Of a stretch of DNA of 64,000 nucleotides, positions 1-7,743 are shown one piece after another (position 1 is the first letter of the stretch; each line of letters opens with the position of its first letter). The notes beneath the pieces are model-generated. The model had not been told where the DNA came from, ran no database searches, and was given only the letters and a program-made list of their open reading frames with translations. Source of the DNA: G965222535 sp965222535 (GTDB lineage: Bacteria > Pseudomonadota > Gammaproteobacteria > HK1); contig OZ244957.1 in the NCBI GenBank assembly GCA_965222535.1, forward strand, positions 992,001 through 1,056,000, in the 5' to 3' direction. Both the position numbers and the translations under genes were made by a program.

Positions 1-336
1 CTGCGGTACTTGGGCACGCTCCGCAGCACCGAACACCAGTTTCACCCCCGGCAACGTCGCGAGCTCGCCGGCGGCGCGTTGGGCATAGCAGCCGGTGACG
101 ACAATGCGCGCTTCAGGGTGTTCGCGGTGCAGGCGGCGGATGGTTTTGCGAGCGCTTGCATCGGCGTTGGCGGTGACGCTGCAGGTGTTGACGACATAGA
201 CCTCGGCATCCGCCGACAGCGCGACCGTTTGATAGCCGCCGCTGCGCTCAATGAGCGTGCGTATGGTTTCCGTATCGTACTGATTCAGCCGGCAGCCGAG
301 GGTACAATAGGCGATGCGCTTAGGGGGTGTTGGCAT
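1..336 (-). CDS. mtaB: tRNA threonylcarbamoyladenosine methylthiotransferase MtaB, 5' part (runs off the window)
   Basis: Reading the minus strand from the ATG at 336 gives an open frame of 112 codons to the window edge, beginning MPTPPKRIAYCTLGCRLNQ. The TLGCRLNQYDTE motif, then VNTCSVT and VTGCYAQ, are the three cysteine-bearing motifs of the UPF0004 domain of methylthiotransferases. The TLGCRxNQ version is typical of MtaB rather than MiaB or RimO. MtaB is a radical-SAM iron-sulfur enzyme that adds a methylthio group to t6A37 of ANN-decoding tRNAs. The radical SAM and TRAM domains lie outside the window. The family assignment is firm; the choice of MtaB within it is an inference from the N-terminal motif. 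Confidence 0.88.
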   Translation of the reverse strand, partial: MPTPPKRIAYCTLGCRLNQYDTETIRTLIERSGGYQTVALSADAEVYVVNTCSVTANADASARKTIRRLHREHPEARIVVTGCYAQRAAGELATLPGVKLVFGAAERAQVPQ

Positions 337-415
337 CGCAACAGGCTCGGGCAGAAAATGGTGGTGGGGGCTTCGCTGACAAGAAACCGCGGTTGATGCA
401 AACCCTATCAGGACA

Positions 416-573
416 CCTAAGGTATCTCGAAAAACCAGCTTCGCTAGCTTTTCGAGATACCCTGCGGAACTTGTCTATTGGAGGAAGGATTATAAATCAA
501 TGGCTTACGTTACAGGAAAGCATGTCCCTTTCCCCCCACACCCATCCCGTTGCGGTTTTTCGCAGTTCCCATG
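416..573 (+). repeat. interspersed repeat, hairpin plus core-A copy
   Basis: A perfect 13-bp stem (421-433 with 449-461) is followed by the signature CTTGTCTATTGGaGGAAGG, then TATAAATCAATGGCTTACG with the small hairpin GCTTAC/GTAAGC-like core, then a pyrimidine-rich arm ending in GTTTTTCGcAGTTCCCAT. The same order recurs at 54.2 kb and, inverted, at 27.9 kb. It sits between mtaB and tRNA-Pro. Bases 574-700 contain nothing I can recognise. Confidence 0.85.
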
Positions 574-701
574 AGGCACCGAGGGGTAGGTTAACAACCG
601 ATGGCACGTAGCAGCGCACTTGCCAACAGGCACCAAACCGCTGTCTGCTGTTCAATGGACGGGTGCTGGTCGTCGCGACGCGCCGCTGTGATCTAAACGA
701 A

Positions 702-778
702 TGGTCGGGGCGACTGGATTTGAACCAACGACCCCCACGTCCCGAACGTGGTGCTCTACCAAGCTGAGCTACGCCCCG
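702..778 (-). tRNA. tRNA-Pro (anticodon CGG)
   Basis: The minus strand folds into a full cloverleaf: acceptor stem CGGGGCG/CGCCCCG, D arm with GTAGCTCAGCTTGGTAGAGC, anticodon arm CCACG-TTCGGGA-CGTGG, T arm with GGTTCAAATCC, and an encoded 3' CCA. The loop gives anticodon CGG, reading proline codon CCG. The length is 77 nt. A repeat copy lies on each side. Confidence 0.96.
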
Positions 779-885
779 ATGAATAGGTTACTGCGCAATA
801 AACTGTATTTTGACGTTCAAGACAGCCATCATACCTCCAAACGCTACCCATCGTATCATGGGAGCACGCTGAAATCTATCCTACG

Positions 886-990
886 GGACTTGTCTATTGG
901 GGAAGGGTTATAAATAAGCGGCTTACGTTACAGGTGATCATGTCCCTTCCCCCCAACCCCCATCCCGTTGCCGTTTTTCGAGGTGCCTAT
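886..990 (+). repeat. interspersed repeat, core-A copy
   Basis: Contains GGACTTGTCTATTGGGGAAG, TTATAAATAAGCGGCTTACG, TTACAGGTGATCATGTCCC, a C-rich run, and the end CGTTTTTCGAGGTGCCTAT. No hairpin module is attached at the left. It lies between tRNA-Pro and the AI-2E permease gene, about 70 bases before the latter's start. Confidence 0.85.
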
Positions 991-1061
991 AAGAGCATTC
1001 TGCTACAGCCCCCCCGGCGGCATCGAAAGCCCTGCTCCTTGGCGTCTTTGCAGTGCCTCAC

Positions 1062-2138
1062 ATGAACCCTCCTCACACTACCGGCAGCAGTCGGTTTTTG
1101 TTTATCGTAGCGGCATTTGTCATCGTGGTCGCCGGGATGCGCGCCGCAGAGGCGATCATCGTTCCGTTTCTGCTGTCGGCATTCATTGCGATTATCTGCG
1201 CCCCACCGTTGTTCTGGTTTGAAAAGCACGGCCTGCCGCGCGCCGTAGCGATGATGTGCGTGATCCTTGGCATCATCGTCTGCGCTCTTGGCATGACGGC
1301 TTTAGTCGGCAACTCAATCAACGAGTTTTCCAATAACCTGCCGTATTACGAAACACGCATCAACGACCAGGTGGGGCAGTGGATTAAATGGTTTGAAGAG
1401 GCCGGGATCGACATCCCGCTGCGCAGCGATGAACTGCTATCGGTGATTCAACCGGGCGACGCGATACAACTGGTAGGCAATCTGTTCAACAGCCTCAGCG
1501 GCGTACTCGCCAATGCGTTTCTGATTTTACTGACGGTGGTTTTTATCCTCTTTGAGACGGCCAGCTTTCCGCGTAAATTTGATGCAATCGTTGACGACTC
1601 AGAGCGTACCTTGGGACGCTTTAAACGCTTTACCGATAATGTCAAACGCTATCTGGCGATCAAGACCATCGCCAGTTTTGCGACGGGGTTGATCATCACC
1701 TTATGGCTGACTATCATCGGGGTCGATTTTGCGATTATCTGGGGAATGCTGGCGTTTATGCTCAACTTCGTCCCCAATATCGGATCGATCATTGCCGCAG
1801 CACCGGCAATGCTGTTTGCCTTGGTGCAGTCGGGAGTCGGGGTTACCCTGTGGGTGGCGGTGGGCTACGTAATCACCAATATCGTGATCGGTAGTGTACT
1901 GGAACCGCGCTATATGGGGCGCGGGCTTGGGCTATCGACGCTGGTGGTTTTTCTGTCACTGGTGTTTTGGGGCTGGGCGCTCGGCCCGGTGGGTATGTTT
2001 TTATCGGTGCCGCTGACAATGATGCTGAAGATTGCCCTTGAAGCGCAGCAGGAGACGCATTGGATAGGGGTGTTGCTCGGCTCTGAGAAAAATGCCATTG
2101 ACTACGAGCACTCGCTTCACAAGCCGCCTAACGGCTGA
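1062..2138 (+). CDS. AI-2E family transporter (PerM-like permease)
   Basis: A 358-residue membrane protein with the layout of the AI-2E exporter/PerM family: two N-terminal hydrophobic segments (about residues 10-60), a third near 60-85, a soluble amphipathic stretch (about 90-150), and a cluster of C-terminal segments with the family-typical LNFVPNIGSII and PxxMGRxLGLSTLVVFLSLVFWGWALGPVGMxLxVP region. I prefer the ATG at 1062; a GTG three codons upstream is in frame. Members export autoinducer-2, or in other branches sodium ions or unknown solutes, so the substrate is not assigned. The gene stands alone between a repeat and a 240-base gap. Confidence 0.85.
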   Translation: MNPPHTTGSSRFLFIVAAFVIVVAGMRAAEAIIVPFLLSAFIAIICAPPLFWFEKHGLPRAVAMMCVILGIIVCALGMTALVGNSINEFSNNLPYYETRINDQVGQWIKWFEEAGIDIPLRSDELLSVIQPGDAIQLVGNLFNSLSGVLANAFLILLTVVFILFETASFPRKFDAIVDDSERTLGRFKRFTDNVKRYLAIKTIASFATGLIITLWLTIIGVDFAIIWGMLAFMLNFVPNIGSIIAAAPAMLFALVQSGVGVTLWVAVGYVITNIVIGSVLEPRYMGRGLGLSTLVVFLSLVFWGWALGPVGMFLSVPLTMMLKIALEAQQETHWIGVLLGSEKNAIDYEHSLHKPPNG

Positions 2139-2379
2139 CCGCAAGGTGTTGTGCGCTGTGAGGTCTCCCCCATCAGCCGCGGCAGCACCAAACTAAGCTG
2201 TCTGAAACTACCCCATACGCTTGGCTGTCTGTGCAGAGGTAACTATCCATGCGCACCTTATCGAACGCGTCGCATCCCGCATACCGTGTGTTGTCTGGCA
2301 AAAGGCCTGATGCAGGATTTGCTAGGATACGCTGTTGGTTACCTTTGATCGTTGTTAATGACCCTACAGGAATGATTCA

Positions 2380-3336
2380 ATGACTGGAATCCTAGCTGAT
2401 AGAGCGACTGTTCCAAGGACGCTGACTGAGCTGCAATCGATCGCCGCCATTCGCTCTTTGGTACAGGGATTTACGGTTGAGACGACGCCTGGCGCAGCGG
2501 CTAAAATTGCACGCTATCGGGATTATTTACGCGCTGGAACGCGCACCTTCGTTACCTTCCTCCCCGGCTCCGATTTCAACGCCAGCATCGCGACCTGCAT
2601 CCGCCTTGCGGGCGAAGGCTTAGCGCCGATTCCCCATATTGCAGCGCGCAGCACCCGCAGCTTGGCGCAACTGCGTGATGGCTTAAAGCGGTTGGTCGAT
2701 GAAGCTGGCGTTGATGAGGTGCTGCTCATCGCCGGCGGGGTGGCGCAGCCTGTGGGACCGTATGCGAGTTCTAGAGAGCTGCTCGAGACCGGGTTGCTGG
2801 ATGAATTCCCCATCCGTCGTATCGGCCTCGCCGCGCATCCCGAGGGCAGTCCTGATATCTCCGATGAACTGCTGGACGAAGCACTGCGCTATAAAAACGA
2901 GTACGCTCGCCAAAGCCGCGCTGAGGTTTATCTGGTGACCCAGTTCTGCTTTGAAGCGGCACCGATCATGCAATGGGAGCAACGCACCAGAAAGATGGGG
3001 AATCGTCTGAAAATTCAGCTTGGCATTCCAGGGCTTGCCACACTGAAGGCGCTGTTGGGTCACGCCAAAGCCTGTGGCATCGGTCCGTCGCTGCGCTTTC
3101 TGACGCGCCAGGCGCGCCACGTTTATCGCTTGCTGCAAGTCTCTGCACCGGACGTGCTACTTGCGCAACTGGCAGCAAATCGCGAGCATGACCCCGACTC
3201 CCTAATCGAGGGGATCCATGTCTATCCGCTGGGTGGGCTGCGCCGCTCTGCGGAGTGGTTCTATGCGATCATTGATGATGGGATTGTCCTCGATCCGCAA
3301 AAAGGCGGGTTCTCGCTGGCGGCAACGGAAGAATAG
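2380..3336 (+). CDS. methylenetetrahydrofolate reductase-like protein (MetF superfamily)
   Basis: 318 residues, read as a TIM-barrel flavoprotein of the MTHFR family. Supporting features are the early FVTFLPGSDF strand, the PIPHIAARS segment corresponding to the conserved PHxxxR region, the LIAGGVAQPVGPYASS loop (about residues 117-132), and YLVTQFCF (about 188-195) matching the conserved substrate-binding Q-F-x-F region. MTHFR enzymes reduce 5,10-methylenetetrahydrofolate to the 5-methyl form for methionine synthesis. The sequence is divergent from classic MetF and no metE or metH is nearby, so a related C1 role is possible. The start has an AGGAAT ribosome-binding site. The 240 bases upstream hold no recognisable gene. 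Confidence 0.7.
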   Translation: MTGILADRATVPRTLTELQSIAAIRSLVQGFTVETTPGAAAKIARYRDYLRAGTRTFVTFLPGSDFNASIATCIRLAGEGLAPIPHIAARSTRSLAQLRDGLKRLVDEAGVDEVLLIAGGVAQPVGPYASSRELLETGLLDEFPIRRIGLAAHPEGSPDISDELLDEALRYKNEYARQSRAEVYLVTQFCFEAAPIMQWEQRTRKMGNRLKIQLGIPGLATLKALLGHAKACGIGPSLRFLTRQARHVYRLLQVSAPDVLLAQLAANREHDPDSLIEGIHVYPLGGLRRSAEWFYAIIDDGIVLDPQKGGFSLAATEE

Positions 3337-3337
3337 G

Positions 3338-3450
3338 CGGGGCTTGTCTATTGGGGGAAGGGCTATAAATCCATAACAGAAGTATGGGGGCTTACGATAC
3401 AGATGATCATACCCCTTCCCCCAAACCTCCAGTTTTTCGAGGTGCCCTCA
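3338..3450 (+). repeat. interspersed repeat, core-A copy with 12-16 base insertion
   Basis: Begins GGCTTGTCTATTGGGGGAAG directly after the stop of the MTHFR-like gene. It carries TATAAATCCATAACAGAAG in place of the usual TATAAATCAATGG, then CTTACGATACAGATGATCAT, and ends CAGTTTTTCGAGGTGCCCTC. The extra bases inside the core separate it from the other copies. Confidence 0.8.
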
Positions 3451-3559
3451 AGAAGTAACCGGCGGCGAGTTAATTCCGGCATTATGTGAAGTTCTGTTAA
3501 TGCTGGAATTGCTGATAGAAAACGGCTTACCTCTATGCCACTAAGGGGCAGAAAGAAAT

Positions 3560-4420
3560 ATGGATCCCATGAACGCTGATACCGCTCAATGCTTGTGCGG
3601 CAATGTCGGCTGGCAGTTGCAACCGCCGCTGGAGTATGTAGTGCATTGCCATTGTCAGATGTGCCGTAAAGCCCATGGTAGTACTTATGCAACCTATGCC
3701 GATGTCAGCGAGGATGCGTTTGCGTGGCGTTATGGGCGCGATTTCGTGGCCCTGCATCGTGCGTCGGAGCATCTGCAACGGGCGTTTTGCAAGCACTGCG
3801 GATCGGTGGTACCATTCAGCGCCAACGGTCATATGGCTATCCCGGTTGGCAACATGGATGAGGGTCGTGGCATCGAGCCAACGCACCATATCTTCGCTAA
3901 CCATAAAGCGCCGTGGCACTCGATTACCGACGTATTGCCGCAATACGGCGAATGGGACGAGCACGGCAGACCAGTCGTCGATCGCCCGCCAGCGGCAGCC
4001 GCGGCTGCCACTGACAGTATGCACGGGAGTTGTTTATGCGCAGGTGTGCGCTATCAGTTGAGCGGGGATTGGCTGGCCGTGTATAATTGCCATTGTTTGC
4101 GCTGCCGCCGAGCACGCTCAGCGGCGGTTGCAACCAACGGTTTTATCGCTGCTGACGGGTTCCGCTTCTTATGCGGTGAGTCGCTGTTGCGCAGCTACAA
4201 ATTACCCGACGCGAAGTATTTCACCCAAGTCTTTTGTCGCGACTGCGGTTCCCCCATGCCACGCTTAAACCGCGCCCGAGGTGTCGCTGTGATCCCCTTC
4301 GGCAGCCTCGATGATGACCCCAAACGCCAACCTGATTGCCATATCTATGTACAATCACGGGCGCTATGGGATACGATCACCGATGCGTTGCCACAATACG
4401 CTGAGGGACCACCGCGGTGA
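3560..4420 (+). CDS. tandem GFA-domain protein (two glutathione-dependent formaldehyde-activating enzyme-like domains)
   Basis: 286 residues with two copies of the GFA/CENP-V zinc fold. Domain 1 has C-L-C-G at 11-14, HCHCQMC at 29-35 and CKHCGS at 77-82. Domain 2 (about 150-285) repeats the pattern with GSCLCAGVRY, NCHCLRCRRA and FCRDCGSPMPR. Each set of cysteines is complete for zinc binding. Single-domain members are about 130-190 residues, so this is an in-frame duplication joined by an alanine-rich linker (about 138-146). The enzymatic role of most members is unproven. The ATG at 3560 is used; a second ATG at 3569 is possible. A repeat follows the gene. Confidence 0.83.
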   Translation: MDPMNADTAQCLCGNVGWQLQPPLEYVVHCHCQMCRKAHGSTYATYADVSEDAFAWRYGRDFVALHRASEHLQRAFCKHCGSVVPFSANGHMAIPVGNMDEGRGIEPTHHIFANHKAPWHSITDVLPQYGEWDEHGRPVVDRPPAAAAAATDSMHGSCLCAGVRYQLSGDWLAVYNCHCLRCRRARSAAVATNGFIAADGFRFLCGESLLRSYKLPDAKYFTQVFCRDCGSPMPRLNRARGVAVIPFGSLDDDPKRQPDCHIYVQSRALWDTITDALPQYAEGPPR

Positions 4421-4479
4421 TCCGTGTTGGCGTGTCCCGCCGCTGCTCGACAATGCGCGCCACGCCAACAACGCCTTAC

Positions 4480-4735
4480 GTCCACCGGGACATCGAAAAA
4501 CGGGGAGGAAGGGGTATGATCATCTGTAACGTAAGCCTCTATTCTGTTATGGATTTATACCCATGCTACTTGGAGATACAGGAAGGATCCTTGACTACCG
4601 CCAGAAGCAATAAACGAAGCTATCCCAGAACATCCAACAGAGCACAATGCGCGGTGCTAAGGCAGTGCCAAGACCGTGCTGGGGGGATAGGGGCTTAGGG
4701 GAAGGGAGTACCGCTTTTTTTATTGCAATCGGAGT
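4480..4735 (+). repeat. composite interspersed repeat (inverted core-A plus module B)
   Basis: 4486-4558 is a core-A copy in the opposite orientation (CATCGAAAAACGGGGAGGAAG, TGATCATCTGTAACGTAAGC). 4563-4735 is module B: CTACTTGGAGATACAGGAAG, GCCAGAAGCAATAAACGAAG, CTATCCCAGA, then GTGCCAAGACCGTGCTGGGG and AGGGGCTTAGGGGAAGGGAG. The same module recurs at 39.80-39.97 kb. The rest of the gap to the next gene (4736-5061) shows no gene that I can recognise. Confidence 0.8.
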
Positions 4736-5061
4736 ATCTATACCATTTCCCCAATAAGACAGCCCTAAAGGGTACTTTATCGTCTACCCTTAGAGAAGCC
4801 TAATATGGCTAAACCGATAAGAGATTGACACAGTGCAACGCACCGCACACGCACACTTTGCAAAGTTGGGTACGCGCCCATGTACCCATAGTGGTGCTGC
4901 CATTCCGTGGATTACGGGAGCACCATCACTAGCCAGCATATTCCGCCAGCATATTTTGTCGCGCACAGCGGCTCGACCCAACACGCCGAGCTTCCCAGCG
5001 CACTATTCGTTGGTGATTTTTCACTGTTTTGTTATCTGAACTTTAACCGGGGAGCTCTCTG

Positions 5062-6297
5062 ATGACGTTTGGCTATTTTGATCTGTCTCTGTGGTTTATG
5101 ATTGGCTATGCCTTGGTGAGCACTCACATAACGATTGTGGCTGTCACTGTGTATCTGCACCGTTGCCAAGCGCATCGAGCATTAACGCTTGCACCTGCGG
5201 TGTCGCACTTTTTTCGCTTCTGGCTGTGGCTTGGCACCGGTATAGTAACCCGCGAGTGGGTGGCGATACATCGCTGCCATCATGCCAACGTAGAGAGCAA
5301 AGACGATCCTCACAGCCCTCAGATAGTCGGCATCAAAAAGGTATTGCTTGAGGGCTCTGAACTTTATCGGCAGGGTAAGGTAAATCAGGAGATCCTGCAG
5401 AAATACGGTCACTGCTGCCCCGATGACTGGATCGAGCGCAACCTGTACCAACGCTATAACAGCACCGGGATAGTGCTGATGTTGTTGCTGGCGCTGGTGT
5501 TATTCGGCCCGATTGGGCTCACCGCATGGGCTGTGCAGATGATGTGGATCCCATTTTTTGCTGCTGGAGTGATCAATGGGGTCGGGCACTATCTGGGTTA
5601 TCGTAATTTCGAGACTGCCGATACATCCCGCAATATCGTTCCTTGGGGGATCCTGATCGGCGGTGAAGAATTGCACAACAACCATCATGCTTATGCGAGC
5701 TCCGCCAAGCTCTCAAACCGCTGGTATGAGTTTGATATTGGCTGGCTGTATATCCGTATTCTGGCTTGGCTGGGGTTGGCCAAGATTAAGAAAGTCTACT
5801 CTCAGGTAGTGATGGTTCCAGACAAACTGGAATCCGACCTTGATACGATCACCGCCGTCGTAACCCACCGCTTCAGGGTAATGTCCGATTATACCCATTC
5901 GGTGTTGCAGCGGGTGTATCAAGACACCTCCAGCGGCTCAACCAGTCTTGGCGATTCTGGGAGTTCTGATAGTTCCGGCGCATGCGGCAGCACTGGGAAA
6001 GCAGCGTTGACTGGCGGATGGGTATCGATCAAACAGTTCTTGGTGCCTGAGCGATCTTCGCTGTGCGAAGAAGCGCGCCAACACCTAGATGCATTGCTCA
6101 GTCACCATCACGAGTTGAAGGTCACCCACGAATATAAGGAGAAGTTACTGCAGTTATGGCGACGACAGGCATGCAGCTATGAGGATTTGCTGCAGCTGTT
6201 GCAGGAATGGTGTGCCTGCGCCAAGGACTCCCAGATCAAAGCGTTGGAAGAGTTTGCTCTGCGCATCCCTCGCTATGCTTCGCGCGACGTGTACTGA
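5062..6297 (+). CDS. membrane fatty acid desaturase (delta-9 acyl-CoA/acyl-lipid type) with C-terminal extension
   Basis: Diiron membrane desaturase. The three histidine boxes are HRCQAH (33-38), HRCHH (70-74) and HNNHH (204-208). The hydrophobic segments lie near 10-30, 45-65, 132-152 and 155-175. The order and spacing match bacterial stearoyl-CoA desaturase-like delta-9 enzymes, which introduce a double bond into membrane acyl chains. Unusual is the tail: after the normal core a Ser/Gly-rich linker (about 291-315) leads into a charged helical region up to residue 411, with no recognised domain. The start has a GGGGAG ribosome-binding site 10 bases upstream. A second, unrelated-looking desaturase is at 48.9 kb. 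Confidence 0.85.
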   Translation: MTFGYFDLSLWFMIGYALVSTHITIVAVTVYLHRCQAHRALTLAPAVSHFFRFWLWLGTGIVTREWVAIHRCHHANVESKDDPHSPQIVGIKKVLLEGSELYRQGKVNQEILQKYGHCCPDDWIERNLYQRYNSTGIVLMLLLALVLFGPIGLTAWAVQMMWIPFFAAGVINGVGHYLGYRNFETADTSRNIVPWGILIGGEELHNNHHAYASSAKLSNRWYEFDIGWLYIRILAWLGLAKIKKVYSQVVMVPDKLESDLDTITAVVTHRFRVMSDYTHSVLQRVYQDTSSGSTSLGDSGSSDSSGACGSTGKAALTGGWVSIKQFLVPERSSLCEEARQHLDALLSHHHELKVTHEYKEKLLQLWRRQACSYEDLLQLLQEWCACAKDSQIKALEEFALRIPRYASRDVY

Positions 6298-6304
6298 GCA
6301 GCCC

Positions 6305-6579
6305 CTTTTGTCCTTGGTGGGAACCTCGGGAAACTAGCGAAGCTGGTTTTTCGAGGAGCCCCGGTGTTCAATCAAGAAGCGTGATTGAACACGTTCCCCA
6401 ACCGTGCGTTTGAACTTCCCTCTCCCTCTGGGAGAGCACCGAGGGGCATTGGTTGACCTAGTGCCCGTGCATTTTGCGTAGCCAAGCGCGCTCTGGGAAT
6501 GCTTCATTTATTGCTTCTGGCTGTAGTCAAGGATTAGTTATACCCCCTTCCCCAAAACCTCAGTTTTTCGAGGTTCCCA
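6305..6579 (+). repeat. composite interspersed repeat (hairpin, module C, terminal arm)
   Basis: An imperfect hairpin at 6313-6356 (GGAACCTCGGGAAACTAGCG with TTTTTCGAGGAGCC) leads into module C: AATCAAGAAGCGTGATTGAA, CGTTCCCCAACCGTGCG, CCCTCTCCCTCTGGGAGA, then CATTTTGCGTAGCCAAGCGC. It closes with CCCCTTCCCCAAAACC and TTTTTCGAGGTTCCCAT, immediately after which comes the rpmG stop codon. A close relative of the module C part is at 51.89-52.06 kb. Confidence 0.78.
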
Positions 6580-6738
6580 TTATTTAATCTTGGCTTCTTT
6601 ATACAGTACATAGCGGCGCACCACCGGATCGAATTTGTTGATTTCCATCTTTCCAGGGTTTTTGCGTTTGTTTTTTTCGGTGGTATAAAAATGACCGCTG
6701 CCGGCACTGGAGACAAGACGGATTTTATCGCGTGCCAC
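6580..6738 (-). CDS. rpmG: 50S ribosomal protein L33
   Basis: 52 residues ending KKFDPVV-like (here NKFDPVVRRYVLYKEAKIK), with LVSSAGSGHFYTTEKNKRKN, the conserved body of bacterial L33. I place the start at a GTG at 6738, giving (M)ARDKIRLVSS, because this matches the usual L33 N-terminus; the longer frame upstream would run into rpmB. This is the zinc-ligand-free form, with no CxxC pairs. It is cotranscribed with rpmB two bases upstream, as in most proteobacteria. Confidence 0.95.
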   Translation of the reverse strand: MARDKIRLVSSAGSGHFYTTEKNKRKNPGKMEINKFDPVVRRYVLYKEAKIK

Positions 6739-6740
6739 GG

Positions 6741-6989
6741 TTATCCCCTCGTGTGTTGTTGCGCTTTGCATTGTTGGAGATCATTGAGCACCACCTCAAT
6801 GCCCTTTTTATCGATGATGCGCAGCCCTTTGCTGGACAAGCGAAGCCGTACATAGCGATTTTTGCTGGGCACCCAGAAACGATGCCAATGCAGATTGGGC
6901 AGAAAACGCCTTCTGGTCTTATTGTTCGCATGCGACACGTTGTTGCCGCTCATCGGACGCTTTCCGGTAATCGAACAAACTCTGCTCAT
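6741..6989 (-). CDS. rpmB: 50S ribosomal protein L28
   Basis: 82 residues beginning MSRVCSITGKRPMSGNNVSH, the diagnostic L28 N-terminus, followed by KTRRRFLPNLHWHRFW and RLRLSSKGLRIIDKKG. The open frame extends 18 codons further upstream, but the ATG at 6989 matches the family start. The C-terminal tail (after about residue 73) is a few residues longer than in E. coli. It is the first gene of an rpmB-rpmG pair, and the next gene is two bases away. Confidence 0.96.
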   Translation of the reverse strand: MSRVCSITGKRPMSGNNVSHANNKTRRRFLPNLHWHRFWVPSKNRYVRLRLSSKGLRIIDKKGIEVVLNDLQQCKAQQHTRG

Positions 6990-7217
6990 GGTTAGTTCTC
7001 GCTCGTAGAATAAAAATGACCCGCGCTTTATAGCAGATCTCACCCCCTAGTGTCACCTCTTTTGTTTTGCGCCCTGCAAAATAAACGCGCATTATCGAGG
7101 GACGGGGACGCTCTCGCTGGTAATCTCACCGGCAACGCACTTTGGCTGCGGCCAGTCAACGCATCAACCGCCGCCTGATACGTTCGTCGGTGTCGGTGCC
7201 CACAACGCAAGTCAACC

Positions 7218-7322
7218 CGAGAGAACCTCGAAAAACCCTGAAATGGGATCGAGGTTTGGGGGAGGGGAGTTCCCACGCACAGTTGGGGAATGCGTTCAAT
7301 CACGCATCTTGAAGGATTACAC
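7218..7322 (-). repeat. interspersed repeat, terminal arm plus module C
   Basis: On the plus strand it starts AGAACCTCGAAAAACCCTG and continues TGGGATCGAGGTTTGGGGGA. Read on the minus strand, the other half is module C (GTAATCCTTCAAGATGCGTG, ATTGAACGCATTCCCCAACT). It lies between rpmB and tRNA-Met, in the upstream region of rpmB. Confidence 0.78.
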
Positions 7323-7346
7323 GTATGCCGACAGCAACGGAGAATG

Positions 7347-7420
7347 TGGCTACGGGTGGGCTTGAACCACCGACCTCACGATTATGAGTCGTGCGCTCTA
7401 ACCAACTGAGCTACGTAGCC
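7347..7420 (-). tRNA. tRNA-Met (elongator, anticodon CAT)
   Basis: Cloverleaf on the minus strand: acceptor GGCTACG/CGTAGCC, D arm TAGCTCAGTTGGTTAGAGC, anticodon arm CACGA-CTCATAA-TCGTG, T arm with GGTTCAAGCCC. The GGCTACGTAGCTCAGTTGG start is characteristic of elongator tRNA-Met rather than the CAU-type tRNA-Ile. The 3' CCA is not encoded (discriminator A followed by CAT), unlike the tRNA-Pro at 702. Confidence 0.93.
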
Positions 7421-7535
7421 GCAGGGCTTGGTTCTACACCAACGCTTTCGCGGGAGAACGACGCTTGGGCACGGGCGCATCCCGTGGCCAAGCAGGCGCA
7501 TCAATCAGCACCTTGTCCTATGGGCGGGGAGTATC

Positions 7536-7680
7536 CTTTAGGGTGCCTCGAAAAATCTCAACGGGATGGGTGATATGCTGTACCTGTAACGTAAGCTATT
7601 GATTTATAACCCTCTACCAATAGACCAGCCCCGCCGGGCACTCTTTCCATCCCGCCGGATGGCTTTTCTAGGTGCCCTCC
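7536..7680 (-). repeat. interspersed repeat, core-A copy with terminal hairpin
   Basis: Reads GGTGCCTCGAAAAATCTCAA, then a short form of the purine arm, TGTACCTGTAACGTAAGC, ATTGATTTATAACCCTCTACC, AATAGACCAGCCCCGCCGGG, and an imperfect terminal hairpin ending CTTTTCTAGGTGCCCTC. It lies downstream of uvrD. The 7421-7535 stretch before it shows nothing recognisable. Confidence 0.82.
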
Positions 7681-7743
7681 CACATACCCTATAAAACACA
7701 ACCAGGATATCTCTTGAATTGCACTTCGCGCCATTGCCTCACG

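Noticed and set aside
702..778. tRNA-Pro as an integration site for an island
   Set aside because: No integrase gene and no direct repeat of the tRNA 3' end were seen nearby.
7040..7303. Open frame starting MIERIPQLCVGTPLPQ and similar open frames in gaps (for example 1 kb, 18 kb, 58.6 kb)
   Set aside because: They translate the repeat elements themselves (CTCGAAAAACC, TTGGGG motifs), differ in frame from copy to copy and show no protein family pattern.
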